DNA of 64,000 nucleotides from Candidatus Brachythrix odensensis (lineage in GTDB: Bacteria > Chloroflexota > Anaerolineae > J036 > Brachytrichaceae): assembly GCA_016714465.1 (NCBI GenBank), contig JADKDT010000008.1, positions 62,001-126,000 on the forward strand, read 5' to 3'. Below the pieces are notes generated by a model. That model made no database searches, was not told the origin of the DNA, and saw only the letters and a program-made list of their open reading frames with translations. Numbering within the stretch: the first letter of the stretch is position 1; each line of letters starts with the position of its first letter. The translations under genes and the position numbers were made by a program. Of the stretch, positions 29,421 to 37,714 are shown piece after piece.

Positions 29421-29612
29421 GGCCATCCTGCCCGCGCGGTCGCAGCCGAACGCCGCCAAAATCGGTGTGCCCCATGGACCGCGCGGGCGAGACGCCCGCG
29501 CTCCCTATGCCAATTTGCCCGGAGCGCGGGCATCTTGCCCGCGCGCTCGCGGCCGGACACCGCCGAAATCGGTGTGCCCCAAGGACCGCGCGGGCGAGAC
29601 GCCCGCGCTCCC
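29421..29612. repeat. Two copies of an 85-bp G+C-rich repeat
   Basis: Copies at 29421-29505 and 29528-29612 agree at roughly 85-90% of positions. Each contains an inverted pair, with TGCCCGCGC near the start and GCGCGGGCGAGACGCCCGCG near the end, plus the shared middle AAATCGGTGTGCCCCA. They fill the gap between the regulator promoter and the 3' end of the S8 protease gene. No ORF of interest is present. Confidence 0.8.
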
Positions 29613-29618
29613 AGTCGC

Positions 29619-32081
29619 CTAGCGCAGCACCGACGGCAAGAATGCTACCGGGACCAGCGCCGGTGTGCTGGTGGGTGTGTTCGTCGGTGTATTGGTCGGC
29701 GATTGGGTTGGCGTCGCAGTAGGCGTGTTTGTCGGCGTCACCGTTGGCGTATTCGTCGCGGTGCTCGTGGGCGTCACCGACGGCGTGGCTGTTGGCGCGG
29801 CCAGCACCGTGATAGCGCCCGATTGGGTCGACCTCGGCAGCGCCCCGCCGTTCAAGTCGGCCAGATCGACGGACGTGATGGTGACCGCACTCGTGCCCGG
29901 CAAGAGACCCGTGAAGCGGATCGAGGCCAGAATCTCGGTGCCTGTGAACGGCGGCGACGGGTTCAGGAGCGACACCGAATAGGTGATGTTGCCTGTACCA
30001 TTGTTGGCGCTGTTCTGAACCGTAATGCTGTCTGGCGCGGGGGGGAACAGCGGTCCCGGCACAATCTGGATGCCGGGCATCACGCCATTCGCATCGTCGA
30101 CCGCGACAAGGTTCGGATCGAACGACAAGGCGATCGAGACGCCATACAGATTGGCCACCTGCGAGATCACAATGTGGGCCGTCACGATCTCACCCACGGT
30201 CACCTGCTGCGTCGAAGGCGAAATCAGCACAACGGCTGCCGATGGGTCGGGAGTCGCCGTTGGCGTCGGCGTTCCAGTCTGCGTCGCAGTCGGCGTTGGC
30301 GTTGGCTCGCCCACGAGTGCAATGTCCTGGCGCGTGACGGTGTCCGAAATCACGTTCAGCCCCGAGACCGTGCCAGTGATAAACCCCGCGGCTGACGCCG
30401 TCATCGTATAGGTTCCGGGCACAACGGTGATGGTATAGATTCCGGCCGCGTCGGCGAAACCGGCCAGGCTCAGGGTGGCGGTCTGATACGTCGCGACGAC
30501 CAACGCGCCTGAGATCGGCGCGCTGGCCTGGGTCGAGACCACCCCGGTAATGACGGCGCTGCCGGCCGGCACGGCCTCTACGGCGGCCGCCACATTCAAG
30601 CGGCCATAGCCATACACGTTGTTGGGCCAGGCATTGCTGCTGCACAGATTCGTCACGGACACATGGGTGGCGGACTGATTCAAAACGTCCTCGGTGAAGG
30701 CCACCTGCCCCTTGAGCAGAGGCCGGGCCGACCACAACAACGCAACAGCGCCAGCCACATGCGGGCCAGCCATTGAAGTGCCACTCCAGCCTGCGCTCTC
30801 ATAAAACCCGCCCGGCACACTCGAACGCACACTCACCCCCGGCGCGCTAATGTCCGGTTTGGGTCGATTGCTCCCATCGATGCTGACCGGTCCCCGGCTA
30901 CTGAAACTGGCGATATTCCCCGTCGATGAGCTAAACGCGCCCACGCTGTATGACTCGTCAAACATGGCCGGCGGATCGTTGACCGTAAAGCACGAGGACC
31001 CCGAGTTTCCGGCCGAAGCCACGGTCAGGATTCCCGCCGCGCGGTGAGCGTCGATGGCCAGGCGCATGGTGTTCCAGTTGCCCGAGTTGCAGCCTTCGCT
31101 CGCTGGGCATCCCCACGAGTTGTTGGTCACATCCGGCGACAGATCGGGATTGCCCTGGGCGGGCGAGCCGCCGACCGGATAAGGGGCCAGGAAGAACTCG
31201 AAGCATTCGAGATACGTCGTCGGAGTGCCGTTGCCCTGATCCATGTTCCGGCAGCCAACCCAGCGCGCGCCAGGCGCCATGCCAATTTGGTTCGCCGCGC
31301 CATCGCTGCCAACGATCGTGCCCATGGTGTGCGTCCCATGCGCATCGTCATCGCACGGCGCAATGGAATCGCCGGGGCATATTCCAAAGCTTGAATGGAT
31401 GGCGTCATGCCAGTTGTAGTCGTGAGTGGCGGTCGCGCCGTCCCAACCTCGATATTGACGAATAAGCGCGGGATGCGACCAGTCATAGCCCGTGTCTTGC
31501 CCGCCTGCGACGATGCCGGTCCCGGTGTAACCCATCGACCACACTGTGGGCGCGCCGACATAGGTAATGCCAGGCTCAATCGCGGCGGGCGCGGCGGGCG
31601 CGTCCTCGAGCGCCGGCGCCTCGACCTTGGTCTCAGGCCGTGCGCGCACGAGCGGGTTGCCATCGATCCTCCGCACATCGGAGCGGCGGGCCAGCGCCTC
31701 GACCAGGGCGCGGTCGCCCGTCGTCAGAATGGCGTTGACGACATAGAACGGCCGGGCCGGCGCGCCGGCCGCCTTTAGCGCCTCGATCACCGGGTTTTGC
31801 GAGCGGTTCGCGGCCTCGCGAAGGCGCGCCACCACAAATCGGGTCTTCTCCAGGCGCGAGTTCAGAAGAGCAGCGCCACTCAGATCAGCCTGCTCCTTGA
31901 GTACGACCAAGAACTCGGCTTTCCCGCCCCCAGCCGTTTGATCGAGCACCGAACGCGAGATCGCTTCCGGCGCATCTGCCGGCGGCGGTGGCGCAGATTG
32001 GGCTGGAAGTTGGGCCGCGGCGCTGGCAACCAGCGCGGCGGCGAAGAATACTGCCAGGGTGGATCGGGCGCTTTTTCGCAT
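29619..32081 (-). CDS. Secreted subtilisin-like (S8) serine peptidase
   Basis: 820 residues. Signal peptide 1-23 (AVFFAAALVASAAAQ), then an inhibitor-type prodomain (FLVVLKEQADLSGA). Catalytic triad: Asp196 in GGQDTGYDWSHP, His248 in DDAHGTHTMGT, Ser436 in GTSMAGPHVAG; NNSWG holds the oxyanion Asn. A carboxypeptidase-regulatory-like domain (about 510-590), a Thr/Pro linker, a cohesin-like domain (about 620-770), and a second Thr/Pro-rich stretch ending VAFLPSVLR follow. The layout matches bacillopeptidase F-like enzymes. It is a paralogue of the peptidase at 59.7-61.6 kb (both have GCRNM and a long insert before NSW). -10 box at 32091. Confidence 0.9.
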   Translation of the reverse strand: MRKSARSTLAVFFAAALVASAAAQLPAQSAPPPPADAPEAISRSVLDQTAGGGKAEFLVVLKEQADLSGAALLNSRLEKTRFVVARLREAANRSQNPVIEALKAAGAPARPFYVVNAILTTGDRALVEALARRSDVRRIDGNPLVRARPETKVEAPALEDAPAAPAAIEPGITYVGAPTVWSMGYTGTGIVAGGQDTGYDWSHPALIRQYRGWDGATATHDYNWHDAIHSSFGICPGDSIAPCDDDAHGTHTMGTIVGSDGAANQIGMAPGARWVGCRNMDQGNGTPTTYLECFEFFLAPYPVGGSPAQGNPDLSPDVTNNSWGCPASEGCNSGNWNTMRLAIDAHRAAGILTVASAGNSGSSCFTVNDPPAMFDESYSVGAFSSSTGNIASFSSRGPVSIDGSNRPKPDISAPGVSVRSSVPGGFYESAGWSGTSMAGPHVAGAVALLWSARPLLKGQVAFTEDVLNQSATHVSVTNLCSSNAWPNNVYGYGRLNVAAAVEAVPAGSAVITGVVSTQASAPISGALVVATYQTATLSLAGFADAAGIYTITVVPGTYTMTASAAGFITGTVSGLNVISDTVTRQDIALVGEPTPTPTATQTGTPTPTATPDPSAAVVLISPSTQQVTVGEIVTAHIVISQVANLYGVSIALSFDPNLVAVDDANGVMPGIQIVPGPLFPPAPDSITVQNSANNGTGNITYSVSLLNPSPPFTGTEILASIRFTGLLPGTSAVTITSVDLADLNGGALPRSTQSGAITVLAAPTATPSVTPTSTATNTPTVTPTNTPTATPTQSPTNTPTNTPTSTPALVPVAFLPSVLR

Positions 32082-32090
32082 GTGCGCGAG

Positions 32091-32096
32091 ATTGTA
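32091..32096 (-). promoter_or_regulatory. -10 box TACAAT, leaderless S8 peptidase gene
   Basis: On the minus strand TACAAT ends 9 nt before ATG 32081. It is paired with the divergent obg promoter 25 bp away. Confidence 0.5.
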
Positions 32097-32120
32097 ACCA
32101 ACTCGCCGGCCCCGATGAGG

Positions 32121-32126
32121 TATCCT
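32121..32126 (+). promoter_or_regulatory. -10 box TATCCT, leaderless obg
   Basis: TATCCT ends 9 nt before ATG 32136; the gap GCGCGACG... holds no ribosome-binding site. Confidence 0.4.
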
Positions 32127-32135
32127 TGCGCGACG

Positions 32136-33416
32136 ATGTTTTATGATGAAGCCGTTTTAGCGGTGAAGGCCGGGCGTGGCGGCGATGGCGTAGTGAGCTG
32201 GCGACGGGAGTCGATGACCCCCATGGGCGGGCCGGATGGCGGCAATGGCGGGCGCGGTGGCGACGTGATTCTGGTCGGCAGCCGGCATTTGAACACGCTG
32301 ATGTCCTTTCAGCACAAGCGCCGTTGGTTTGCCCCTGACGGCGCGGCCGGCGCGCGCAAAAACCAGACCGGCAAATCGGGCAAGCCTCTGTATGTGCCGG
32401 TGCCGCTGGGCACTGTCGTCTACGACACGGGGACGGGCGATGTGCTGGGCGATGTGACCATGCACGAAGCGCTGTTTCTCATCGCCAAGGGCGGGCGGGG
32501 CGGTCGGGGCAACTCGACCTTTGCGACCTCGACCAATCAGGCGCCCAATCACGCCGAGAACGGCACCCTGGGCGAGGCGCGCAACATTCGGCTCGAGCTC
32601 AAGCTCATCGCCGACATTGGCATTGTCGGGCTGCCCAACGCGGGCAAGAGCACACTGCTCGCCGCCCTGACCGCCGCGCATCCCAAGATCGCCAACTATC
32701 CCTTCACCACCTTGCAGCCCAACCTGGGCGTGGCCGAGGTCGCCGCCGACCGGGCGGTCGTGCTGGCCGATATCCCCGGCCTGATTGAGGGCGCGAGCGA
32801 TGGAAAGGGTCTCGGCCACGAATTCTTGCGCCACATCGAGCGCACCCGGGTGCTGATCCATCTCATCGACGGCCTGAGCGATGACCCGCGGCGTGACTTC
32901 GACGTCATCAACGCCGAGCTGGCCGCGTTTGGCCACGGTCTGGCCGACAAGCCGCAGGTGGTCGCCTTGACAAAGATGGACCTGCCTGACGCCGAGGCCT
33001 CCTTCGAGTTGTTCGCCCCCAGCATCGCGCCGACGCCGGCCGAGGGCGGCCCAGTCGGGGTGATGGCGATCAGTTCGGCCACCCGCAAGAACGTCCGCGA
33101 ATTGTTGATCGCGGCCGTGCGCGTCCTCGACGCGTTGCCGCCCCTCGACGAGACACCCGTCATCCCCACCCTCGTCGCGGGCGAGGGCGAAAAGGACGAG
33201 GGCTTCGAGATCACCCAGGAGGGCGGCGGCTATCGCATCAGCAGCCGCTATCTCGAACAGCGCGCCCAGATCACGCGCTGGGATCTGGACGAATCGATCC
33301 AGCGCTTCCAGCGCTCGCTCGAGCGCAGCGGTGCGGGACCCGCCCTCGAGAAGTTGGGCGTGGCGAAGGGCGACACGGTTTACGTCGGCGACTACGAACT
33401 CGAGTGGGGTGACTGA
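32136..33416 (+). CDS. obg: GTPase Obg/CgtA
   Basis: 426 residues. The glycine-rich Obg fold (KAGRGGDGVVSWRRE, GGPDGGNGGRGGDV) spans 1-158. The G domain has G1 GLPNAGKST (165-173), G2 YPFTTLQPN, G3 DIPGLIEGA and G4 TKMD. The C-terminal OCT domain (WDLDESIQRFQRSLE, VYVGDYELEW) is the longer Gram-positive/Chloroflexota type. It acts in 50S ribosome assembly and stress signalling. The frame is open upstream to 31797 inside the divergent gene; ATG 32136 is chosen by homology and the -10 box. nadD follows after 5 nt. Confidence 0.95.
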   Translation: MFYDEAVLAVKAGRGGDGVVSWRRESMTPMGGPDGGNGGRGGDVILVGSRHLNTLMSFQHKRRWFAPDGAAGARKNQTGKSGKPLYVPVPLGTVVYDTGTGDVLGDVTMHEALFLIAKGGRGGRGNSTFATSTNQAPNHAENGTLGEARNIRLELKLIADIGIVGLPNAGKSTLLAALTAAHPKIANYPFTTLQPNLGVAEVAADRAVVLADIPGLIEGASDGKGLGHEFLRHIERTRVLIHLIDGLSDDPRRDFDVINAELAAFGHGLADKPQVVALTKMDLPDAEASFELFAPSIAPTPAEGGPVGVMAISSATRKNVRELLIAAVRVLDALPPLDETPVIPTLVAGEGEKDEGFEITQEGGGYRISSRYLEQRAQITRWDLDESIQRFQRSLERSGAGPALEKLGVAKGDTVYVGDYELEWGD

Positions 33417-33421
33417 CCGGC

Positions 33422-34021
33422 ATGCGCATTGGGATCCTGGGCGGCACCTTCGACCCGCCCCATATCGGACACCTGGTCATCGGTGACCAGGCCCGGGCCC
33501 AGCTCGGTCTCGATCGCGTCTGGTTTACGCCCGTTGGCCAGCCACCCCATAAATCCAACACATCGCTGGCGGAGGATCGGGTCGCGATGACCCGCCTGGC
33601 GATCGACGATTACGACGCGTTTGAAGTCTGCCTGGTCGATGTTGAACGCCCACCCCCACACTACACGGTCCATCTGTTTGAAGAGCTGCGCCGGCGCTGG
33701 CCCGAGCACGAGTTCTGGTTCATCATCGGAGCCGACGCGTTGATCGACATGCCGCGCTGGCAGCAGCCGCGGCGCATTCTCGAACTGGCCCAGATCGCGG
33801 TCGCCCATCGCCCGCGTTACCGGCCCCACCTGGATGAGTTGGAAGTCGCGATCCCCGGCATTTCGCGCGCGATCGTGTGGGTGGACACGCCCTTGACCGA
33901 TCTGGCGTCCAACGACCTGCAAAGACGGGCGCGCCTGGGCCTGCCGCTGCGCTACGTCGTCACTCGCGAGGTCTCGGACTATATCCAGGCGCATCAGCTT
34001 TACGCCGTGCCGCCGGCATAG
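33422..34021 (+). CDS. nadD: Nicotinate-nucleotide adenylyltransferase
   Basis: 199 residues. The nucleotidyltransferase motif GGTFDPPHIGHL (7-18) and the later VVTREVSDYIQAHQLY (ISSTxIR-like site replaced by TREVSDYI) define NadD; also PVGQPPHKSN and WFIIGADAL. It adenylates nicotinate mononucleotide in NAD synthesis. The obg-nadD pair is a conserved bacterial order; rsfS, which often follows, is absent, and a 24-bp hairpin ends the unit. Confidence 0.92.
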   Translation: MRIGILGGTFDPPHIGHLVIGDQARAQLGLDRVWFTPVGQPPHKSNTSLAEDRVAMTRLAIDDYDAFEVCLVDVERPPPHYTVHLFEELRRRWPEHEFWFIIGADALIDMPRWQQPRRILELAQIAVAHRPRYRPHLDELEVAIPGISRAIVWVDTPLTDLASNDLQRRARLGLPLRYVVTREVSDYIQAHQLYAVPPA

Positions 34022-34026
34022 TTATT

Positions 34027-34078
34027 GGAGGACCGGACACGTGCCCCGGCGTAAGCCGGGGCACGTGTCCGGTCCTCC
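34027..34078. terminator. Perfect 24-bp hairpin, GTAA tetraloop
   Basis: Arms 34027-34050 and 34055-34078 pair perfectly; tip GCCCCGGC-GTAA-GCCGGGGC, where GTAA fits a GNRA tetraloop. It follows nadD by 5 nt and precedes the promoter of the sensor gene. No T-tract. Confidence 0.65.
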
Positions 34079-34097
34079 GAAAAACAGCATCCCGTTC

Positions 34098-34103
34098 TAT
34101 CAT
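34098..34103 (+). promoter_or_regulatory. -10 box TATCAT, leaderless sensor gene
   Basis: TATCAT ends 7 nt before ATG 34111, which moves the start from the earlier in-frame codons of the 33877 frame. Confidence 0.5.
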
Positions 34104-34110
34104 CGCGGGC

Positions 34111-35706
34111 ATGGCTGCATCGCCCGCCACCCCAACGTCCCTCTCGCGCCGGGCTCGGCCTCTGGCGCTGATCCTATGGATGATCGTGACGGCCGTGGCG
34201 GCCATCGTCTTTGTCCGAGGGATCGAACTTCTGCTATCAAACTCGCTTGATCTGGGGCGAATTGCCCAGGAAAGCCCCAGGTTCCTCGGACCGCCTGAGC
34301 GGGTCGCCCTGCTCCAACTCGGGCTCTCAGTCGACGCCTTTCGAGCCGGAAGCGCCGGCCTCGACGTCGCCTTTGTCGCCGCCTACACCGCAATCGCCTT
34401 CCTCCTGGTCTGGCGCAAACGCGGCGATTGGATGGCCCTGCTCGTCTCGGGCGCCCTGATCGTGTACGGGGTCAGCGCGTCCTTCTCCACCCAGACGCTA
34501 CTCACCCAGCCTGCCGGTTCGGATCTGGGCACCCGCCTGGTCAACCTATTGAGCACCGTGTGCGTGCCCATCCTGGCCTACGTCTTTCCGGACGGGCGGT
34601 TTGTGCCGCGCTGGACACGCCCCCTGACGGTTCTGTGGTTGGTCCTGGCCATCGCCACGTTGATCGTGCCGGGTTGGGACATCGGCGGCTGGAACTGGCT
34701 TGCCCTGACCCTGCTGTATGCCATCGGACTCGCCACCAGCATCGTCGCCCAAGTCCACCGGTATCGCAAGGTCGCGAGCGTTGGGCAGCGTCAACAAGTC
34801 AAATGGGTTGTCCTGGCCTTTATCCTCTCTGCGGGCTTGTACTTTGCGTTACCTTTGCTCGCGCTGGCCTTCCCGGGCTGGTACGAGCGCGGGCGGAATC
34901 TGCTCATCTTCGAAACGGTCTTTGTGGCGGCCTTCTATGTTTCACAGTTGGCCGTGCCGCTGGGGTTGGCGTTCTCGATCCTCCGCTTCCGGCTCTGGGA
35001 CGTCGATCTGCTGATCAATCGGACCCTCGTGTATGGGGTGGTTACGGGCGTCCTCTTCTTCGTCTTCGAGGCGGTTACCTTTGTCGTGAATGCGACCCTG
35101 GGCGAGGTTCTCGACGCCGGCGGCTTTCTGAACAGCGTGGTCCCGGCCCTGGTCACGGGCCTCGTGTTCTCCCCCGTCCGGGACAAGACCCAGGGTTTTG
35201 TCGACAAACGCTTCTATCGCGACAAAGTCGACGCGCGCAAGGCCTTTGCCGAATTCGGACGCGCGCTGCGCCGGACCGTTGACCTGGGCGAGGCGCTCGC
35301 GTTTGTTGTTGTTCGGGTGAGCACCCACATGCATGCGGCGCACGCGGCCGTCTTCCTGCGGCAAGCGGACGGTTCGCTCGAGCGCGCCGCCACCGTTGGC
35401 CCGCCCGCCGCTGAGGACGGCGCCTGGCAGGCGGACCGGGTCATCCTCGATCTGCTGGAGGCAGGGGTCGCTGCGCCGGGCGACGAGGATTGTCCGTATC
35501 GACTGTTCGTGCCGCTCACTCTGCCGCCGGTCGCCGATCTGGACGGCGCGCGCGACACGCTTCTTGTCGGCATCCTGGCCCTGGGACCGCGGCTTTCGGA
35601 GCTCGGCTATTCGTCCGAAGACGAAGCGCTTCTGGTGGGCCTGGCCGAACAAACCGGAACGGCCTTGTATGTCGCGCAGTTGGTCCGCGAGCGCGCGGCC
35701 GGTTGA
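34111..35706 (+). CDS. Membrane sensor with GAF-like domain, no kinase
   Basis: 531 residues. About eight membrane helices occupy residues 15-330 (LALILWMIVTAVAAIVFVRG to VPALVTGLVFSPV), including the PDGRFVPRWTRPL loop typical of 7TM/8TM sensors of Chloroflexota histidine kinases, and LWDVDLLINRTLVYG. A short linker (RDKTQGFVDKRFYRDKVDARKA, quoted in part as VDKRFYRDK) leads into a GAF-like domain (about 365-525). The protein stops where a HisKA or HATPase domain would begin (LVRERAAG). It is thus an orphan sensor or lost its kinase. No response regulator is adjacent. Confidence 0.65.
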   Translation: MAASPATPTSLSRRARPLALILWMIVTAVAAIVFVRGIELLLSNSLDLGRIAQESPRFLGPPERVALLQLGLSVDAFRAGSAGLDVAFVAAYTAIAFLLVWRKRGDWMALLVSGALIVYGVSASFSTQTLLTQPAGSDLGTRLVNLLSTVCVPILAYVFPDGRFVPRWTRPLTVLWLVLAIATLIVPGWDIGGWNWLALTLLYAIGLATSIVAQVHRYRKVASVGQRQQVKWVVLAFILSAGLYFALPLLALAFPGWYERGRNLLIFETVFVAAFYVSQLAVPLGLAFSILRFRLWDVDLLINRTLVYGVVTGVLFFVFEAVTFVVNATLGEVLDAGGFLNSVVPALVTGLVFSPVRDKTQGFVDKRFYRDKVDARKAFAEFGRALRRTVDLGEALAFVVVRVSTHMHAAHAAVFLRQADGSLERAATVGPPAAEDGAWQADRVILDLLEAGVAAPGDEDCPYRLFVPLTLPPVADLDGARDTLLVGILALGPRLSELGYSSEDEALLVGLAEQTGTALYVAQLVRERAAG

Positions 35707-35733
35707 CCGCCGGCTGCTTGGGCGCTATCCGGG

Positions 35734-35791
35734 GAATTGTGCGAGATCACCCTCCCCGCGCTCCGCGCGGGAGGGTGATCTCGCGCAATTC
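35734..35791. terminator. Long hairpin, about 27 bp, with one bulge
   Basis: Outer arms from 35734 (GAATTGTGCGAGATCACCC...) pair with the sequence ending at 35791; one G-T pair and one bulged C near the tip CGCG-CTC-CGCG. It lies between convergent genes (stops 35706 and 35805). Confidence 0.65.
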
Positions 35792-35804
35792 ATTCGGACG
35801 GCGT

Positions 35805-36753
35805 CTACCCCTTCCAGATGAGATCGCTGAGCTGCTCGTCGACCACCCGCCTGAACGCATCGATCCGAGCCTGAGCGATCGGAAGATACGGCCGTCGAGT
35901 GTGGTTGTCTCCGACCAGGAAGGTCGAGGTCGAGGCGAGCGCCTTACCCACGATGGCATGGTAGTTGCCGCCTTCCATCAGGATCGCCATGGCCCGGGTC
36001 AGGGCATGCAGGCGCTCCTGGCGATGGCGGGCTTGCTCCCAGCGGCCCGCCACCACATCGGCATACCAATCCATGATATAGCGCGGGTTGTAATTGACCA
36101 GCCACGAGTAGACGCCGCGCGCGCCGAACATCATGTAGGGCGTCATGGCGTGCTCGCCGGTGAAGTGGCTGAGCACCGGCGCGCAGGCCATCAGGGTCAG
36201 GAACTCGGGGAAGTCCGAGCCAACATGCTTGGTACCGACCAGATTGGGGATGTCGAGCAACGCCGCGTAATCGGGTCCGCGTTGGTAGTTGTGCACCCGG
36301 GGCGTGTTGTAGTGGATGAGGGCGAAGTGCTCGGGCGCCGCCTTGCTGATGTCCTCCCAGAATGCGCGATAGGAGCCCGCCGTCATCGGCATGAAATAGG
36401 GATGACCGACGTGGGCGCCGAGAATTCCGTGCGCGGCCGCGAACTGCAGCCGGTCGATCATGCCGCGGGTGTTGGTCCAGGTCACCCCGACCATGGTCGG
36501 GAAACTGAGTCGCGCGGTCTCGTCGGCGAACGCCGTCACGACCTGCTTGAACTCATCGAGCTCGAGGGCGTAGAACTCGCCATCGCTGTCGGTCGTATAG
36601 ATGCCATGCGCGCCCGCGGCGTGCAGGCGCCGGATGTTCTCGCGGAAGACGCCCTCGTCAAAGCGGTCGTGCTCGTCGAAGGGCGTCGTCACGGCCGCCC
36701 AGATGCCATGCAGATTTTTCACGGGTCAGCCGTTCGGTCATTGAGATTGTCAT
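35805..36753 (-). CDS. Dihydrodipicolinate synthase-family aldolase/lyase, frameshifted near start
   Basis: About 315 residues of the DapA/NanA/KDG-aldolase superfamily. The core reads NLHGIWAAVTTPFDEHDRFD, with the Tyr in HYNTP and the Schiff-base Lys in LVGTKHVGSD. The start is best placed at ATG 36753 (MTISMTERLTRE), which has AGGGAG upstream; this joins the core only if one base is removed from the T5 run at 36715-36719 (A5 in the gene). Otherwise GTG 36722 would be used. The specific reaction is not clear; the set with transaldolase and an esterase suggests sugar-acid or carbohydrate metabolism. Confidence 0.8.
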
Positions 36754-36785
36754 TACGGGTCTCCCTGGAACAGAACACCGGTTGG

Positions 36786-36818
36786 GCGCGAATCAGACTG
36801 AGACAGCCTGAATCGCGC
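36786..36818. repeat. Imperfect inverted repeat
   Basis: GCGCGAATCAG and CTGAATCGCGC pair over 11 bp with one A-A mismatch, loop 11 nt. It lies between the transglutaminase-like gene stop (36826) and the DHDPS-like start; possible weak terminator or processing site. Confidence 0.35.
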
Positions 36819-36825
36819 TTCCTGC

Positions 36826-37707
36826 CTATGCGAAGGGCAGTGCGATCGAGAGCGGCCCGGCGGCCGTGAAGCTCGTGATAGTGGCCGGCACGCGGAAACG
36901 CGCATCTGAGGCAAAGCGCCGGCGGATCTCGGCAATCCCCGGCGCAGCGCCTGTCGATAACGCCGCCATCTCGTCCAGCGCGCGCAAGCTGCTGTCCGAC
37001 GGGGTCTCACCCGGTTCGCTCATCGCCCCCCAGACGTCCCACGGCAGCAGTTCAACCTTGTTCAGGGCCGCGATGTCGCGCACCAGGTCACCCTGAACAA
37101 ACCACTGCCCCCACATGTCGGCGATGCCGAAAGCCGATGGATCGGCCCTGCCCGCGCGGCACATTTGCCAGGCCGTACCGGCATCCAGAAACTGGTCACG
37201 CGGCACATCGCCCGGATCAAAGTCCGGCTTGAGGATCCCCACCTGGAATGGGTCAAGCTGGACGTCCATCAGCCGCCAACGGTTCGCCGGGGCATCCCAA
37301 TACTCGACAACCCAGTGATCGACCCACTTGCCCGGCTCGAAGTATCCGGCAAACCCGCAGCGGGCACGGGCCGGGATGCCGAAATGCCTCAGTATCGAGG
37401 TCGTCAGGACGCTGAAGTCGCGGCAGTTGCCGACCAGCCGTTTGTCCAACGGGCGAGATACGGTCAGTGGCGCATCCTCCAGCGCCACAATGCGTTCGAG
37501 TTGGCGTTCCACAAGGCGCAACTGAACTTCGGCCTCACGTTCGGGAGTCAGGGTTAACCCGTATCGGCCCGCCCAGAACACGTGGATGAGCAGGCCCTGC
37601 ACGATCGGCCGGAGCGCCTGCGGATCGCGTGGCAGCCCGTCATACCGGGATGCCCGTTTCCCCGGGTTCGTAATCATCCCCTGAGTCGCAAATCCGAGAG
37701 TTTCCAT
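36826..37707 (-). CDS. Transglutaminase-like (papain-fold) protein
   Basis: 293 residues. The transglutaminase-like core has Cys in VGNCRDFSVLTTSILRHFG, His in KWVDHWVVEYW and Asp in WRLMDVQLD, the expected Cys-His-Asp triad of the bacterial transglut domain. No signal peptide, so it is probably cytosolic; such proteins act as peptidases or amidases. It is 8 nt from the transaldolase gene upstream, so both are likely in one transcript with the DHDPS-like gene. The role in that group is unknown. Confidence 0.8.
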   Translation of the reverse strand: METLGFATQGMITNPGKRASRYDGLPRDPQALRPIVQGLLIHVFWAGRYGLTLTPEREAEVQLRLVERQLERIVALEDAPLTVSRPLDKRLVGNCRDFSVLTTSILRHFGIPARARCGFAGYFEPGKWVDHWVVEYWDAPANRWRLMDVQLDPFQVGILKPDFDPGDVPRDQFLDAGTAWQMCRAGRADPSAFGIADMWGQWFVQGDLVRDIAALNKVELLPWDVWGAMSEPGETPSDSSLRALDEMAALSTGAAPGIAEIRRRFASDARFRVPATITSFTAAGPLSIALPFA

Positions 37708-37714
37708 CGGGTGT

